A DNA stretch of 64,000 nucleotides, from contig OZ038382.1 in the NCBI GenBank assembly GCA_964036045.1, positions 74,944,687 to 75,008,686 of the forward strand, written 5' to 3'. Below are positions 12,908 to 23,169 of this stretch, in pieces. The notes below the pieces were generated by a model. It did not search any database. It worked only from the letters and a program-made list of their open reading frames with translations, and was not told the origin of the DNA. The position numbers were made by a program, and so were the translations under genes. This DNA is from Eutreptiella sp. 'Long Island Sound 2002'. Taxonomy: Eukaryota > Euglenozoa > Euglenophyceae > Eutreptiales > Eutreptiaceae. Positions within the stretch are counted from its first letter, which is position 1. The number at the start of each line of letters is the position of its first letter.

Positions 12908-15743
12908 GGGCCCATTTTGAGCCCATGTTGAGCAAGTTTGGCCCCTCTCACGGCCGAAATGGCCTTGAAAATGGGCCAAATTGGGACCACAAATGGCTCA
13001 AAAAAGGGCCCAAAAGCATGGTTTTCCAAAAATGATTGTAGTCAAGTTGTGGTGCCCAAACGGATGAATACTGCTCATTTTGAGCCCCTTTTCATCCGCT
13101 CTCATCCACTTTCCAGTGCGTACCTCATTTGTCGTGGAAGTCTCCGAGACCATGTTCCTTCCCCCACCAGCTCGGTCCCAATATTCAATCATGGTTTTGG
13201 TTTGGGGTTGTCGGCGGCCACGGTGAACAAATTCTGGTGCTTTCATGGGTCTTTTGGGGGCGGTTCGCGGAGCTATTGTGGAGTTAGAGGGCCCTTGAGG
13301 GCCCTTTGGCACGGGGAAGTCTAGCTGCATGTGTAGATTAGCCACCATTTCCCTTCATTTGGCTGTTTTCCGCACGTTCTAGGGCGGTTTTGGGCAAAAA
13401 TAAAGGCTGATTTTGGCCCTTAATTGCAGATTTCGAAATGGATGTCCGGCACTTGCGACGCCCGTTCTCAGCCGCCACCGTGACCCATAGGTAGCATCCA
13501 CCAAAAATTTGGCCGAATCCGAAGCACCACGACGGTGATGTGATTTTTCCTCATTTGGCGCGCGCTTGCTTGCTGCTTGCTGCTTTTTGCTTGCTCCTTG
13601 CTTGCTTGGCGAACCTGTTACCTCCACCCTAGACACTAAAGAGGGTTATAAAACCAAGATTGGTTCCACCACCTTGGTGAGTTGACCATATCTTTGGCTA
13701 CGTGGCTCAAAATGCGATTTTGAGCGCACCTAATCCATCCGCAACCACCCACTTTTGGTGGTTTGCACCCCTCAAAATTGCCCTAACCGACGCCTAGACC
13801 CCCGTACCTAGGGCCAGTGGTCTGCCGCAAGCCGCAAGAGGTAGCCCAAAGAGGTGCGTGCCAAAATGGGTCAACTAGGTCCGCCGAGTGCAAAAAAGAT
13901 TGCTTTTTTTCAAAAATGATCCTGGACCACATGGAATGCCAAAACTAATGTTGTTGGCGCGTTTTAAGCTTGTGGTGACCCGTTTTGGCCCTCCTGTGGT
14001 CCCAAAATGCCTTGAAAATGGGCTGTTTTGGGACAAAAAAAAGGGTCAAAAATGGGTCAAAAATGTGTTTTTCCAAAAATGATACTAGGCCATTTGTGGT
14101 GCCTAAACAAGTGAAATGAGCCACTTTTGAGCTCATTGCAAGCCATTTTAGCCCCCCAAAGTCTCAAAATGCATTGAAAACGGGTTATTTTGCGACCAAA
14201 AATCGGTCAAAAAATGGGTCAAAAATATGTTTTCCCAAAAGTCATCCTAGACCATTTGGGATGCACAAATAAGTGTAATGAGCTCATTTTGTGCCCATTT
14301 TGAGCAATTGTGGCCCCTCTCAAGGCCTAAAGGGCCTTGAAAACTGGCCAATTCGGGACCACAAATGGCTCAAAAACGGGTCAAAACCATGGGTTTCCGA
14401 AACCGATCCGAGTATAGCCGTGGTGCCCAAATGGATGAATACAGCTCATTTTGAGCCCCTATTGGGCCGCTTTCATCCACTCCCCATTGCGTACCTCATT
14501 TGATGTCTCCTAGATGATGTTCCTTGCCCTACTAGCTCGGTCCCAATATTCACTCCTGGTTAGGGTTCGGGTTATGGAGCTGGTCGAACCAGTCTTGGTT
14601 TTATAACCCTCTTTAGTGTCTAGGGTGGACCTAACACGTTTACTAAGCAAGCAGGCAGCAGCAAGCAAGCAGCAAGCAAGCAGCAAGCACGCGCGAAATG
14701 GGGAAAATCACATCTCCGTCGTGGTGCTTGGGATTGGGACAAAATTTTGGTGGATGCTGCCTATGGGTGTGAGGGACAACCACACACAGTATGAGCCACA
14801 AACTCGACGGTCTCGGCCGGGAACGGGTGTCGCAAGTGCCGGACCTCCATTTCGCAATCTGCAAGTTAGGGCCAAAATCAGCCTTTTTTCCCCCCAAAAC
14901 CGCCCTAGAACCTGCTGAAACTAGCCAAACATAGGGAAGTATTGGCTACTCTACACATGCAGCTATACTTCTCCGTGCCAAAGGGCCCTCTAGGGCGTTC
15001 TAATTCCACAATATGTCCACCAAAGGTCCCCAAAAGCCCCAGAATTTGTGCACCTTGGCCGCCGACAGCCCCAAACCAAAAACAGACTATATCTTTGGCT
15101 ACGTGGCTCAAAACGTGATTTCGAGCACACCGAATCCACCCGCAACCACCCACTTTTGGTGGTTTCCACCCCTGAAAATTGCCCTGACCGACGCCTAGAC
15201 CCCCTAGGTGGGCTGCGACAAGGTGCCCAAAGAGGTGGGTGCCAACATGGGTCAACAAGGTCCACCGGGTCCAAAAAAAATTAGTTTTTTCAAAAATGAT
15301 CTTGGACCATTTGGGGTGCCTAAACAAGTGCAATGAGCCCCTTTTGAGCCCATTGCAAGCCATTTTGGCCCCTCCGGACTCACAAGATGCCTTTAAAATG
15401 GGCTTTTTTGTGACCAAAAATCAGTTAAAAATGTCTTTTTCCAAAGATACTTTTGGATTATTTGGGTTGCACAAGCAAGTTGAATGGTCCCATTTTGAGT
15501 CCATGTTGAGCAATTTTGGCCCCACTCAAGGCCGAAAGGGCCTTGAAAATGGGCCAAATTGGGACCACAAATGGCTGAAAAATGGGTCAAAACCATGGTT
15601 TTCCAAAAATGATCCTAGTCCAGTTCTGGACCCCAAACGGATGAATGCAGCTCATTTTGAGCCCCTTTTAAGCCGCTCTCATCCACTTTCCAGTGCGTAC
15701 CTCATTTGTCGTTGAAGTCTCCTAGACCATGTTCCTTCCCCCA
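12908..15743. repeat. satellite family A, right block
   Basis: Continuation of family A after the gap, with the same 162-bp subrepeats and GCAAGCAAGC stretches (about 13565 in one orientation, 14645 in the other). It ends at about 15743, where the sequence CCAGCTCGGTCCCAATATTC passes into the telomere-like inverted arm. Confidence 0.85.
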
Positions 15744-16015
15744 CCAGCTCGGTCCCAATATTCAATCCTGGTTACAGTCAGGGGTAGGGGTAGTGGTAGG
15801 TGTAGGGTTAGGACTAGGCTGAGGGTCGGGTTCGGCGTTAGGGTCAAGGTTGGGTTTATGGATATTCTTGGGGTGCAAAGTGGACAAAAATTTCTTTTGG
15901 GCAGCTTTGGTGCCCATGGAGCGTTGGGTGCCTCCAGCGACTATGGACTCCCAAGGGCGGCACCTTTGGCATCTGACTGTTGGCTGGAGGCCCCCTAGGG
16001 GGGGGGGGGGGGGTA
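15744..16015 (+). repeat. left arm of a telomere-like inverted repeat
   Basis: Begins with CCAGCTCGGTCCC, continues through degenerate GTTAGGG/GGGTAGG stretches (15775-15850), then GGGGTGCAAAGTGGACAAAAA (15868-15888) and a GC-rich segment ending in a run of 17 G (15997-16013). The reverse complement of 18370-18635 follows the same order with the same landmark strings, so the two form an imperfect inverted repeat of about 270 bp enclosing 2.4 kb. Confidence 0.75.
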
Positions 16016-16101
16016 GTTGGCGTCCTGGCGCGCCCGGAAACCCGCTCTTCCTGCTGCATGCAATGCACTCACAGTTACTCTTCGATGCGCCGTCATGAAA
16101 C

Positions 16102-16406
16102 ATGAGTAAGGGTGTGCTACAGGACACGCTAGTCCGAGTCAGCGATGACAGCAAGGCCCTGCGGAGCTCCTTGGCGGAGCTCCTGGGCATCCAATCCCAG
16201 GTCGCACTTGGGGCGTGGAAGACACATCCATCGGAAAGTTGGTCGACACTTGTGCAGAAGTACGTCACCGTCACGTCGCAGCTCGGGCGACTGAACACAG
16301 ACTTGGATCAGGTCCTGGCACACCACGTGCTGGTTCCCACCGAAAGCCTTCCTTTTGTGGACCGCCAGGTTGTGCCGACCCCTTTACCGGACCTGTTGGC
16401 CACCAG
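16102..16406 (+). CDS. MED8: MED8-like Mediator subunit, N-terminal exon (partial)
   Basis: Codes for about 101 residues from ATG 16102 to a donor CAG|GTGTGC at 16406/16407 (phase 2). MED8 is a head-module subunit of Mediator, the nuclear complex linking activators to RNA polymerase II. Visible support: an N-terminal helical stretch, then W-S-T-L-V-Q-K-Y-V-T-V-T-S-Q-L-G-R-L-N, which fits the MED8 core helix (W, then S/A-L-L-x-x-Q-L-x-x-L-N). After this come HVLVPTES and VVPTPLPDLLATR, which fit the MED8 segment ending in V-V-P-x-x-L-R-T-K. A candidate C-terminal exon lies at 61566-62486 on the same strand. The exon sits just inside the left telomere-like arm. It could belong to the intact gene with a giant intron, or be a captured or duplicated fragment. 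No promoter is recognisable. The identification is by motif only. Confidence 0.6.
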
Positions 16407-17140
16407 GTGTGCCTTTGTTGCAGCACCTGTCATTGCACCCGCTGTGTGTACGGGGCATTTCCACAGGGGCTTCTGGACCGCACCCCGTTCAAACCATCGC
16501 ACACCGTCATGACCTGAGACTGCCCCCCATCCTCGCCTTTGCTCTGGTGCGGCCCTATCTATGCATGGCAAGAGGGCTGGGCGGGAGCACGGTTCACCAG
16601 ACTGCCACTGGCGGTGGCGGTGCGCCTGCGGCGTTGGGGCCGTGGTTGTGGTCGTGGTGCCCCGGTGGCAGGGGTCCTGCTGTGGCTGGGGTTGCTGCTG
16701 TTGGTGCTTTTGGGGGGCTTTGCGGGGGAGGGGCCTGCCAAGGCGCTCCGGGTATCCGTTGCGGGTGCCCACACCGTCTGGCAGCTGTCTTTGGTGCAGG
16801 ATGCAAGATGGCATGTTTGAGAGCCGGTCAAAGTGGGGGGATGGGCTCCCAATCTTCTGTGGACAAGCAGTCCACGGAGACCGGCGGTCAAGGGCGTGGT
16901 GCCCAAAGAAGGCCGTGCGGACGCGCGACCCACGGGCGTTCAGGGGTCGGTGCCCCATCGCAGTGGAATGCACCGAAAATCACACACTACGCAGCAGTTG
17001 GTTCAGCACAGTGTTGTGTTGAGCCGAAACCAGCACGGCCTAGGGGCTACCCACCGCCTTTTTGGAACGATCTGAATGAGGTGTCAGGCCCCCACTGCCT
17101 TCCCAATTGAGCGACCCTGGCTGACCACACGGGTGCCCTG

Positions 17141-17734
17141 TTGTTCGAGAGTTGCTTGGCATCCGTTTTGAACGTCATGTTTGAGGTGGAGCAAGCAAAG
17201 ACCGCCGCTGCAGTCGACTTCAAGACAGAGTCAAATCCCTGGGCAAAGCGGTCCCCATCCCAGGGCCACTTCGATTGCAGTGCACATTCGGTGGTGCTGT
17301 ACCACAGCGCGAGAGATCGTGCACAGCAATGTCCATGTCCATGTTTGATGCCACGTGTGCTAGGCAACATGAGCCCGGGAAATTTGGACTCCAGTGGCAC
17401 AGCCCGTGGGCGGCCTCTGGGCCTCGAACGCAGCTTGACCGCCCCTCCCTTGCCCCCCCCCTCCCTCCTTACGATGCCCTTCGGCCCCCGGCCAGTGTTG
17501 GGGGCTGCATCCGCTTGCTGCGTGGTGGCCCCTGCGGTCCCTGGCCTCAGGGTGTCCAAGGCCGCCTCGGATTCGGAGAAGAAGGCCCTCAGTGAATCGG
17601 AAGCGGAGTATGTGGAGGATGGGGGGCCGGAAGACGCTGTCGATAGCACCAACACTGACAGCACTGGGCCAGCGGTTGGGGCAAAGCGGGCTCGGCAAGT
17701 GGAGCAGAAGGTGATGTGCTGGGCAGCGTCATGA
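17141..17734 (+). CDS. open frame of unknown function, possible exon(s)
   Basis: GC-rich frame of about 197 codons between the MED8-like exon and the right inverted arm. The start of the frame reads VEQAKTAAAVDF, and the end carries an acidic/serine segment (SDSEKKALSESEAEY) followed by basic residues, which looks like a nuclear protein tail. The middle is proline/arginine-rich and probably intronic. It could hold a middle exon of the MED8-like gene, but no convincing acceptor/donor pair with the right phase was found. Treat it as unproven. Confidence 0.25.
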   Translation: MFESCLASVLNVMFEVEQAKTAAAVDFKTESNPWAKRSPSQGHFDCSAHSVVLYHSARDRAQQCPCPCLMPRVLGNMSPGNLDSSGTARGRPLGLERSLTAPPLPPPSLLTMPFGPRPVLGAASACCVVAPAVPGLRVSKAASDSEKKALSESEAEYVEDGGPEDAVDSTNTDSTGPAVGAKRARQVEQKVMCWAAS

Positions 17735-18369
17735 GGGCAGGCCTGGGCCCAGCTGTGAAGGAGGACTGAGGCACGTGTGAAAATGACGAGAATTTGCAGG
17801 GGGGCTGGGGAACAGACGGCAAAGCCTAGGTAACATGGCAGGCCTGCGGCGCTGGCAGTGCCACTGCTTTAGGATGGGGTCGCCCTTAATCGGGAGGGGG
17901 GGGGTTACTGGAGTGTGGTTGGCTGGGTCGTTCAGTCCGGAGGTTGGTTTGCCCCTGTCCCCCACCCCCACCCCCAAAAACAATTGGCAAAATGCCGGAG
18001 TATGCTGCGCACCACTGATGGGTAGCACTTGATGAGCACCCTGCAAACTCCACGGTCTTGGGAGAGACGTTGTGTGGTGCGTGCCATCGCCAGCGTGGGA
18101 GGGACGACATGGGGCACACATGTGAGTACCGGGACAACTACCCCACTCTCACCGAGTAACCAATGATTTCCCCAGGGCTTAGGGGTAGCCAAGTGGGCTC
18201 CCCACATCTCACATTTTTTCGAACCTGCCCTCTTCACCTCCAACCCAGTGGGTGGACAACCAACCCACTCGTCCACGAATGGAGGATTCCCTCCTCAAAA
18301 GGGGAACATTTGAACATTTATGCGCACTGGGAAGTACCACCGGCATACTCATTCATCCTTGATGGCACA

Positions 18370-18635
18370 CCACGGGACGACTCCGCGGGTCCTAGGATGC
18401 CTCCCCCCCCCCCCTACCAAGAGTTGGTTGTCAAAGGTGTCTGCCTTAGGGGTCCGACGCTTCACAGGCATCAAAGGCACCCAAAGGTAATTTTTGTCCA
18501 CTTTGCACCCCAACACCATCCTGAAACCCAATCCTGACCCTAACGCCCGCCTAGTCCGGACCCCACCCCGACCCCTAGCCCTAACCCTAACCCTAATCAG
18601 GACTAAATGTGGGGACCGTGCTGGTGGGAAAGTGG
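18370..18635 (-). repeat. right arm of the telomere-like inverted repeat, with CCCTAA stretch
   Basis: Inverted counterpart of 15744-16015. It contains a run of 10 C, then TTTTTGTCCACTTTGCACCCC (18494-18514), then CCCTAACG and CCCTAACCCTAACCCTAATC (18577-18597), and ends near GGGACCGTGCTGG. It is one of the cleanest telomere-like stretches in the window (about three tandem CCCTAA). Confidence 0.75.
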
Positions 18636-19019
18636 GGCACACATGCTATAACCAAAAGAACAAGGAAGTTGGTGCACGGTATACAGTCTGAGTGTGGTTT
18701 TACTTGCATGGTAGTGAAATGCACAATCATTGGAAGTTGGAGACTTTGGGGTTCAGAGTTGGATTGTGGTGAAGTGGAAAGGCACACCGAATACTATGGA
18801 TACTCAGAATTTGGAATGTGACAAAAAATTGGTGGTAATCAATGAGATCCCGGTGAAGTGAAAGCCAAGTACCAGAATCTTGCTCAACAAAAATGGACAA
18901 GACAATAGACACGCAATCCCTACTTCCACATTGTGCCATGAAAAAGGGGCGAAATCATTTGTGTAACCCACAGATCACTACCTCTGGCCCGATGCTAGCA
19001 TGAAAAAGATTCAACGTTG
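18636..19019. other. short low-copy spacer
   Basis: Non-satellite sequence between the right inverted arm and satellite family B. No gene or motif recognised. Confidence 0.4.
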
Positions 19020-21239
19020 TGGCTTTGTTTTGACCCATTTTGGAGCCACTTGGGTTGTTAAATGGCCCATTGTTAAGGCTCTTTAATACTTGAGAGGTGC
19101 CAAAATGACTCCAAATGGGCACCAAATGGGCTCATTTCACTTGTTTGTGCACCCCAAATGGTCCAAGATGATCTTTGGGAAAACACATTTTTGACCCATT
19201 TTTGACTCTTTTTTTGTCCCAACACAGCCCATTACCAAGGCATTTTATGTTTTCCAAGGGGCCGAAATGGCTTACAATGGGCTCAAAAGAGGCTAGTTTC
19301 ACCTTTATGGGCACCCCACATGGTGTGCGATCATTTTTGGGAAAACACATCTTTGACCCATGTTTGACCAGTTTTTAGCCCCAAAACAACCTGTTTTCAA
19401 GGCATTGTAGGATTTCGTGAGGGCCAAAACGGGCCACCACAGGCACAAAACATGCCAAAATTACTTGTTTTGGCATCCCACGTGGTCTAGGATCACTTTT
19501 GAACAAAGTCAGTTTTTTTTTGGCACACAGTCGACCTTGTTGACCGCTTTTGGCATTCACCTCTATGCGCTTTATCTTGCAGCTTATTGTAGCTATGGGG
19601 CCCAAGTACGGGGTCTAGGTGTCTGTTTGAGCAATTCTATAGGATGGAAACCACAAGAAGTGGTGTGGTTGCGGTGGACTAGGTACCCTCGAAATCGTGT
19701 TTTGATCCACGTAGCCCAAGAGATGGGTTGTTTCCTGTCGACGGCCAATGTACACAAATTCTGGAACCTCTAGGGGTCATTTGGGGGCATTTCTTGGGCA
19801 TTTCGTGGAATTAGAGGGCCATGGAGGGCTCTTTGACCTAGGGAAGTCAGGCCGCATGTGGAGTGTAGCCACCATTTGCCTTTGCTTGGCCGTTTTCAAG
19901 AGTGTTTAGCGCGGTATTCAGCCTAAGAAGCGGCTTTTTGGCCCTTCATTGCAGTTGGTGAAATGAAGTTCTCCCATCTGCGACCACCGTTCCTGGCCAC
20001 CATTGAGTGTCCAGCTCATATTTTGTGTCCCCCCCCCAACAAAAACCGCCGTTGAAAGTGGATTTGAGCGGGTGAAAATGAGCTCAAAATGAGCACTATT
20101 CATCCGTTTGGACACCCCAAGTGGACTAGGATCATTTTTGGAAAAGAAGTTTTTGACCCACTTTTGAAATACTTGTGGTCCCAAAATGGCTCTTTAGAAC
20201 TTGAAAGGGGCCAAAATCGCTCAAAATGGGCTCCAAATGAGCTCATGTCACTTGTTTGTGCACCCCATATGGTCCAAGATTATGTTTGGGAAACACATTT
20301 TTGACCCATTTTGGACCTTTTTTCTGTCCCAAAACAGCCCATTGCCAAGGCATTTTATGACTCTACAGTCGCTTACAATGGGCTCAAAAGAGGCTACTTT
20401 CACCTTTATGGGCACCCCACATGGTGTGGGATCATTTTTGGTAAAAAACATTTTTGACCCATGTTTGACCATTTTTTGGCCCCAAAACAACCCATTTGCA
20501 GGGCGGTTAGGGATTTGAACAAAGCCACCATTTTTTGGTACCCATTCAACGTTGTTGACCGCTTTTGGCCCCAACCTGTTTGGGCTGTATCTTGCACCTT
20601 ACTGTAGCCCGTTGGGCTCAAGTGCGGGGCCTAGCCGTTTGTTTGAGAAATTGTAGAGCATGGAAACCACAAGAAGTGGGTGGTTGCGGTCCACTAGATG
20701 CCGTCAAAATCGTGTTTTGAGCCACGTAGCCCAAGATATGGCTTGTTCTCTCTTTGAAGCTGTCAACGGCCTTTTTGCACCAATTTCGGGGCCTCTAGGG
20801 GTCATTTCGGGGTGTTTCTTGGGCATTTTGTTGAGCTAGAGGGCCATGGAGGGCTCTTCAACCCAGGGAAGTCAAGTCGCATGTGGAGTGTAGCCGTCAT
20901 TTGCCTTCGCTTGGCTGTTTTCAACGGTGTTTAGGGCGGTAATCGGCCAAAGAAGTTGTTTTTGCATTGCAGTGCATTGCAGTTTTTGAAACGCAAGTCC
21001 GCCACTTGCGACCCCCGTTCCGGGCCGCCACCATTGAGTTTGTGGTTCATATTGTGTGTTATTGTCCTTCACACCCATAGGTATCATCCACCAAAATTTC
21101 AATCAAATCCAAAGCACCACGATAGAGCTGCAATTTTTGCCCGTTGGGCGCGTGGCATACGTTGCTCGCTTGCTGCTTTCTGCCGAGTCTGATAGGTTCA
21201 CCCTAGACACTCAAAAGGGTTATGAAATGCAGACTGCTT

Positions 21240-21410
21240 CCACCAGGGGGTGCCATAAGGACACTCACCCTTTCTTTTCTTTTTTTACTATGGCATCCAC
21301 TCTGTGATGCTGCGAAGACACCACATCGTGAGGTACCTTAGTTGGTAGTTGTATTAAACTCTATAACCAAGGGTCCCGGGTTCAGTTCCCAGTGTGTGCA
21401 ATCTTTTTCG
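21240..21410 (+). mobile_element. tRNA-derived SINE-like element, copy 1
   Basis: Contains a pol III-type A-box-like TACCTTAGTTGG (21334-21345) and B-box-like GGGTTCAGTTCC (21378-21389) with tRNA-like spacing of about 33 bp between boxes. Upstream is a conserved leader, AGGGGGTGCCATAAGGAC then a pyrimidine tract and ACTATGGCATCCACTCT, shared with the second copy. The cloverleaf stems are imperfect, so this is a tRNA pseudogene or SINE head rather than a working tRNA. Confidence 0.5.
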
Positions 21411-21520
21411 CTTCGCCTTTTTGGTCTTTCGTATGTCTGCATGTTACCCCAAGGACTGTGTTTGGGTTCTTTTTCTTTTGGCAGTTTTATGTGCGCATGT
21501 TACTCCCAGCGCTTACCCTC

Positions 21521-21595
21521 CAACTCCCATCGGTTACCCACCAACCGCCATCGGTTGCCCACCAACCGCCATCGGTGAACCACCAACCGCCATTG
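21521..21595 (+). repeat. 20-bp minisatellite
   Basis: About 3.5 tandem copies of a unit CCAACCGCCATCGGTT plus GCCCA/ACCCA variants, directly downstream of the first tRNA-like element. Confidence 0.8.
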
Positions 21596-22730
21596 TAGGG
21601 CGTATTGGACACCCTGAGTTTTTCTTTCATTATGGCACCCCGTGGCTTCCACCAGCTCGGTTACTCTAGCTATAGCCCTAACGAGGTGTGAGTATTGCGA
21701 CCGAGCTAGTTAGGAAAGGAACATCAGCTATGTGTGTTCAAGGCCACAAAGAAATATTCACTCCACTTCCCCACTCCGAAACCGCCGTTAAAAGTGGATT
21801 TGAGCGGGTCAAAATAGGCTCAAAATGAGCTCTATTCATCCGGTTGGACAACCCGAATGGACTAGGATCATTTTTGGCAAAAAGAAGTTTTTGACCCACT
21901 GTTGAGCCACTTGTGGTACCAAAATGGCCCATTTTCCAGGCTTTTTGGGACTTGAGAGGAGCCAAAATCGCTCAAGATGGGCTCCAGTTGGGCTCATTTT
22001 ACTTGTTTATGCACCCCATATGGTCCAAAATTATTTTTGGGAAACACATGTTGTCCCAAAAGAGCCCATTGGCAACTCATTTTATTGTTCTAGCGGGCCA
22101 AAATGGCTTACAATGGCCGCAAAATAGGCTAATTTCACTTTGTTGGGCACCCCAAATGGAATGGGATCATTTTTGCGAAAACACATTTTTGACCCATTTT
22201 TGAAAGTGTTTTTGTTCCAAAACAACTCATTTCCAGGGCATTTTTGTGGGTTTGCCGAGGGCCAAAACGGCCCACCACAGGCTCAAAACGTGCCAAAATT
22301 GCTTTCTTTGGCATCCCACGTTGTCTAGAATCATTTTTGAACAAAGTCATTATGTTTTTGGCACACGGTCGACCATGTTGACTGCCTTTGGCATTCACCA
22401 ATTTGGGCTTTATCTTGCAGCTTATTGTACCCCGTTGGGCCCAAGTACGGGGACTAGCCGTGTGTTTTGGCAATTCTACTGGATGGAACCCACAAGAAGT
22501 GGGTGGTTCCGGTGAGCTAGGTACCCTCACAATCGTGTTTTGACCCACGTAGCCAAAGATATGGCCGGTTCTTGGGTTAAAGTTGTAAACGGCCAACGTG
22601 CACAAATTTTTTTGCGTCTCGTGGTCCGTTCGGCGCGTTTCTTGGGCATCTCATGGAGTTAGAGGGCCATGGAGTGCTCTTGGACCCACGGAAGCCAAGC
22701 TGCATGTGGACAGGGGCGGGAGAATCGAGG

Positions 22731-22785
22731 TCCGCAATTTTTCGCAATTTTCCGCAATTTTCCGCAATTTTCCCGCATTTTTTCT
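22731..22785 (+). repeat. 10-bp minisatellite, copy 1
   Basis: Four to five tandem units of CCGCAATTTT ending in CCCGCATTTTTT. The same motif recurs at 23070-23115 on the other side of the second tRNA-like element. Confidence 0.85.
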
Positions 22786-22859
22786 CATCTCCCGATTTTC
22801 TGACTGCCTCCCCACGCTGGTGCAGAACAATGAGACTCCATGTTGTACTTGACGCTTCA

Positions 22860-23020
22860 AGACAGGGGGTGCCATAAGGACGCCCACCCCCCCCCCTTTT
22901 TTTACTATGGCATCCACTCTCTGATGTTTCAAAGTCGTCAAATCCTGACATAGCTTAGTTGGTAGTAGTACTAGGTTCTGATTCTAAAGGTCCTGGGTTC
23001 ACACCCTGTTGTGCACAATA
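22860..23020 (+). mobile_element. tRNA-derived SINE-like element, copy 2
   Basis: Shares the leader AGGGGGTGCCATAAGGAC, a pyrimidine tract and ACTATGGCATCCACTCT with copy 1. Then A-box-like TAGCTTAGTTGG (22951-22962) and B-box-like GGGTTCACACC (22995-23005). The A-box and T-arm region fit a tRNA better than the anticodon arm does. It sits between two CCGCAATTTT minisatellites. Confidence 0.5.
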
Positions 23021-23069
23021 TTGTTGCAGCTTGAGGGTTCAGGAGGCCCGCTTACAACGTTGCTGTTTT

Positions 23070-23115
23070 CCCGCAATTTTCCGCAATTTTCCGCAATTTT
23101 CCCGCATTTTTTCCC
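23070..23115 (+). repeat. 10-bp minisatellite, copy 2
   Basis: Three to four tandem CCGCAATTTT units ending CCCGCATTTTTT, identical in structure to 22731-22785 and in the same orientation. The pair brackets the second SINE-like element as long direct flanks. Confidence 0.85.
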
Positions 23116-23169
23116 CAATTTTTTTTATTTGGATTCGACCCCTCCCCCCCACACCTTAATCCCCCCCCC

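Larger units (their letters stand above)
19020..22708 (+). repeat. satellite family B, first block
   Basis: Related to family A but a distinct subfamily. Each higher-order unit contains the anchor GAGGGCCATGGAGGGCTCTT followed by TGCATGTGGAGTGTAGCCACC; here it lies at about 19813, 20839 and 22660. Subrepeats of about 160 bp carry GGGATCATTTTTGGGAAAAC and CAAAACAGCCCATT. The block is interrupted at about 21240-21610 by a tRNA-like insertion and a 20-bp minisatellite. Confidence 0.85.

Noticed and set aside
12488-13035. Open frames of 110-160 codons across the assembly gap
   Set aside because: They are open only because the 200 unknown bases contain no stop; the flanks are satellite.
15996-16014. 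Biological G-run as a structural signal
   Set aside because: Homopolymer runs of 10-18 G or C appear throughout the GC-rich parts and may be partly sequencing or assembly artefacts.
16308-16973. Minus-strand 221-codon frame as a gene
   Set aside because: It overlaps the MED8-like exon antisense and is composed of H/Q/P/R low-complexity sequence from GC-rich DNA; no motif.
21328-21401. Functional tRNA gene
   Set aside because: Box-like motifs are present but the acceptor and anticodon stems do not pair well, and a conserved non-tRNA leader is shared with the second copy.
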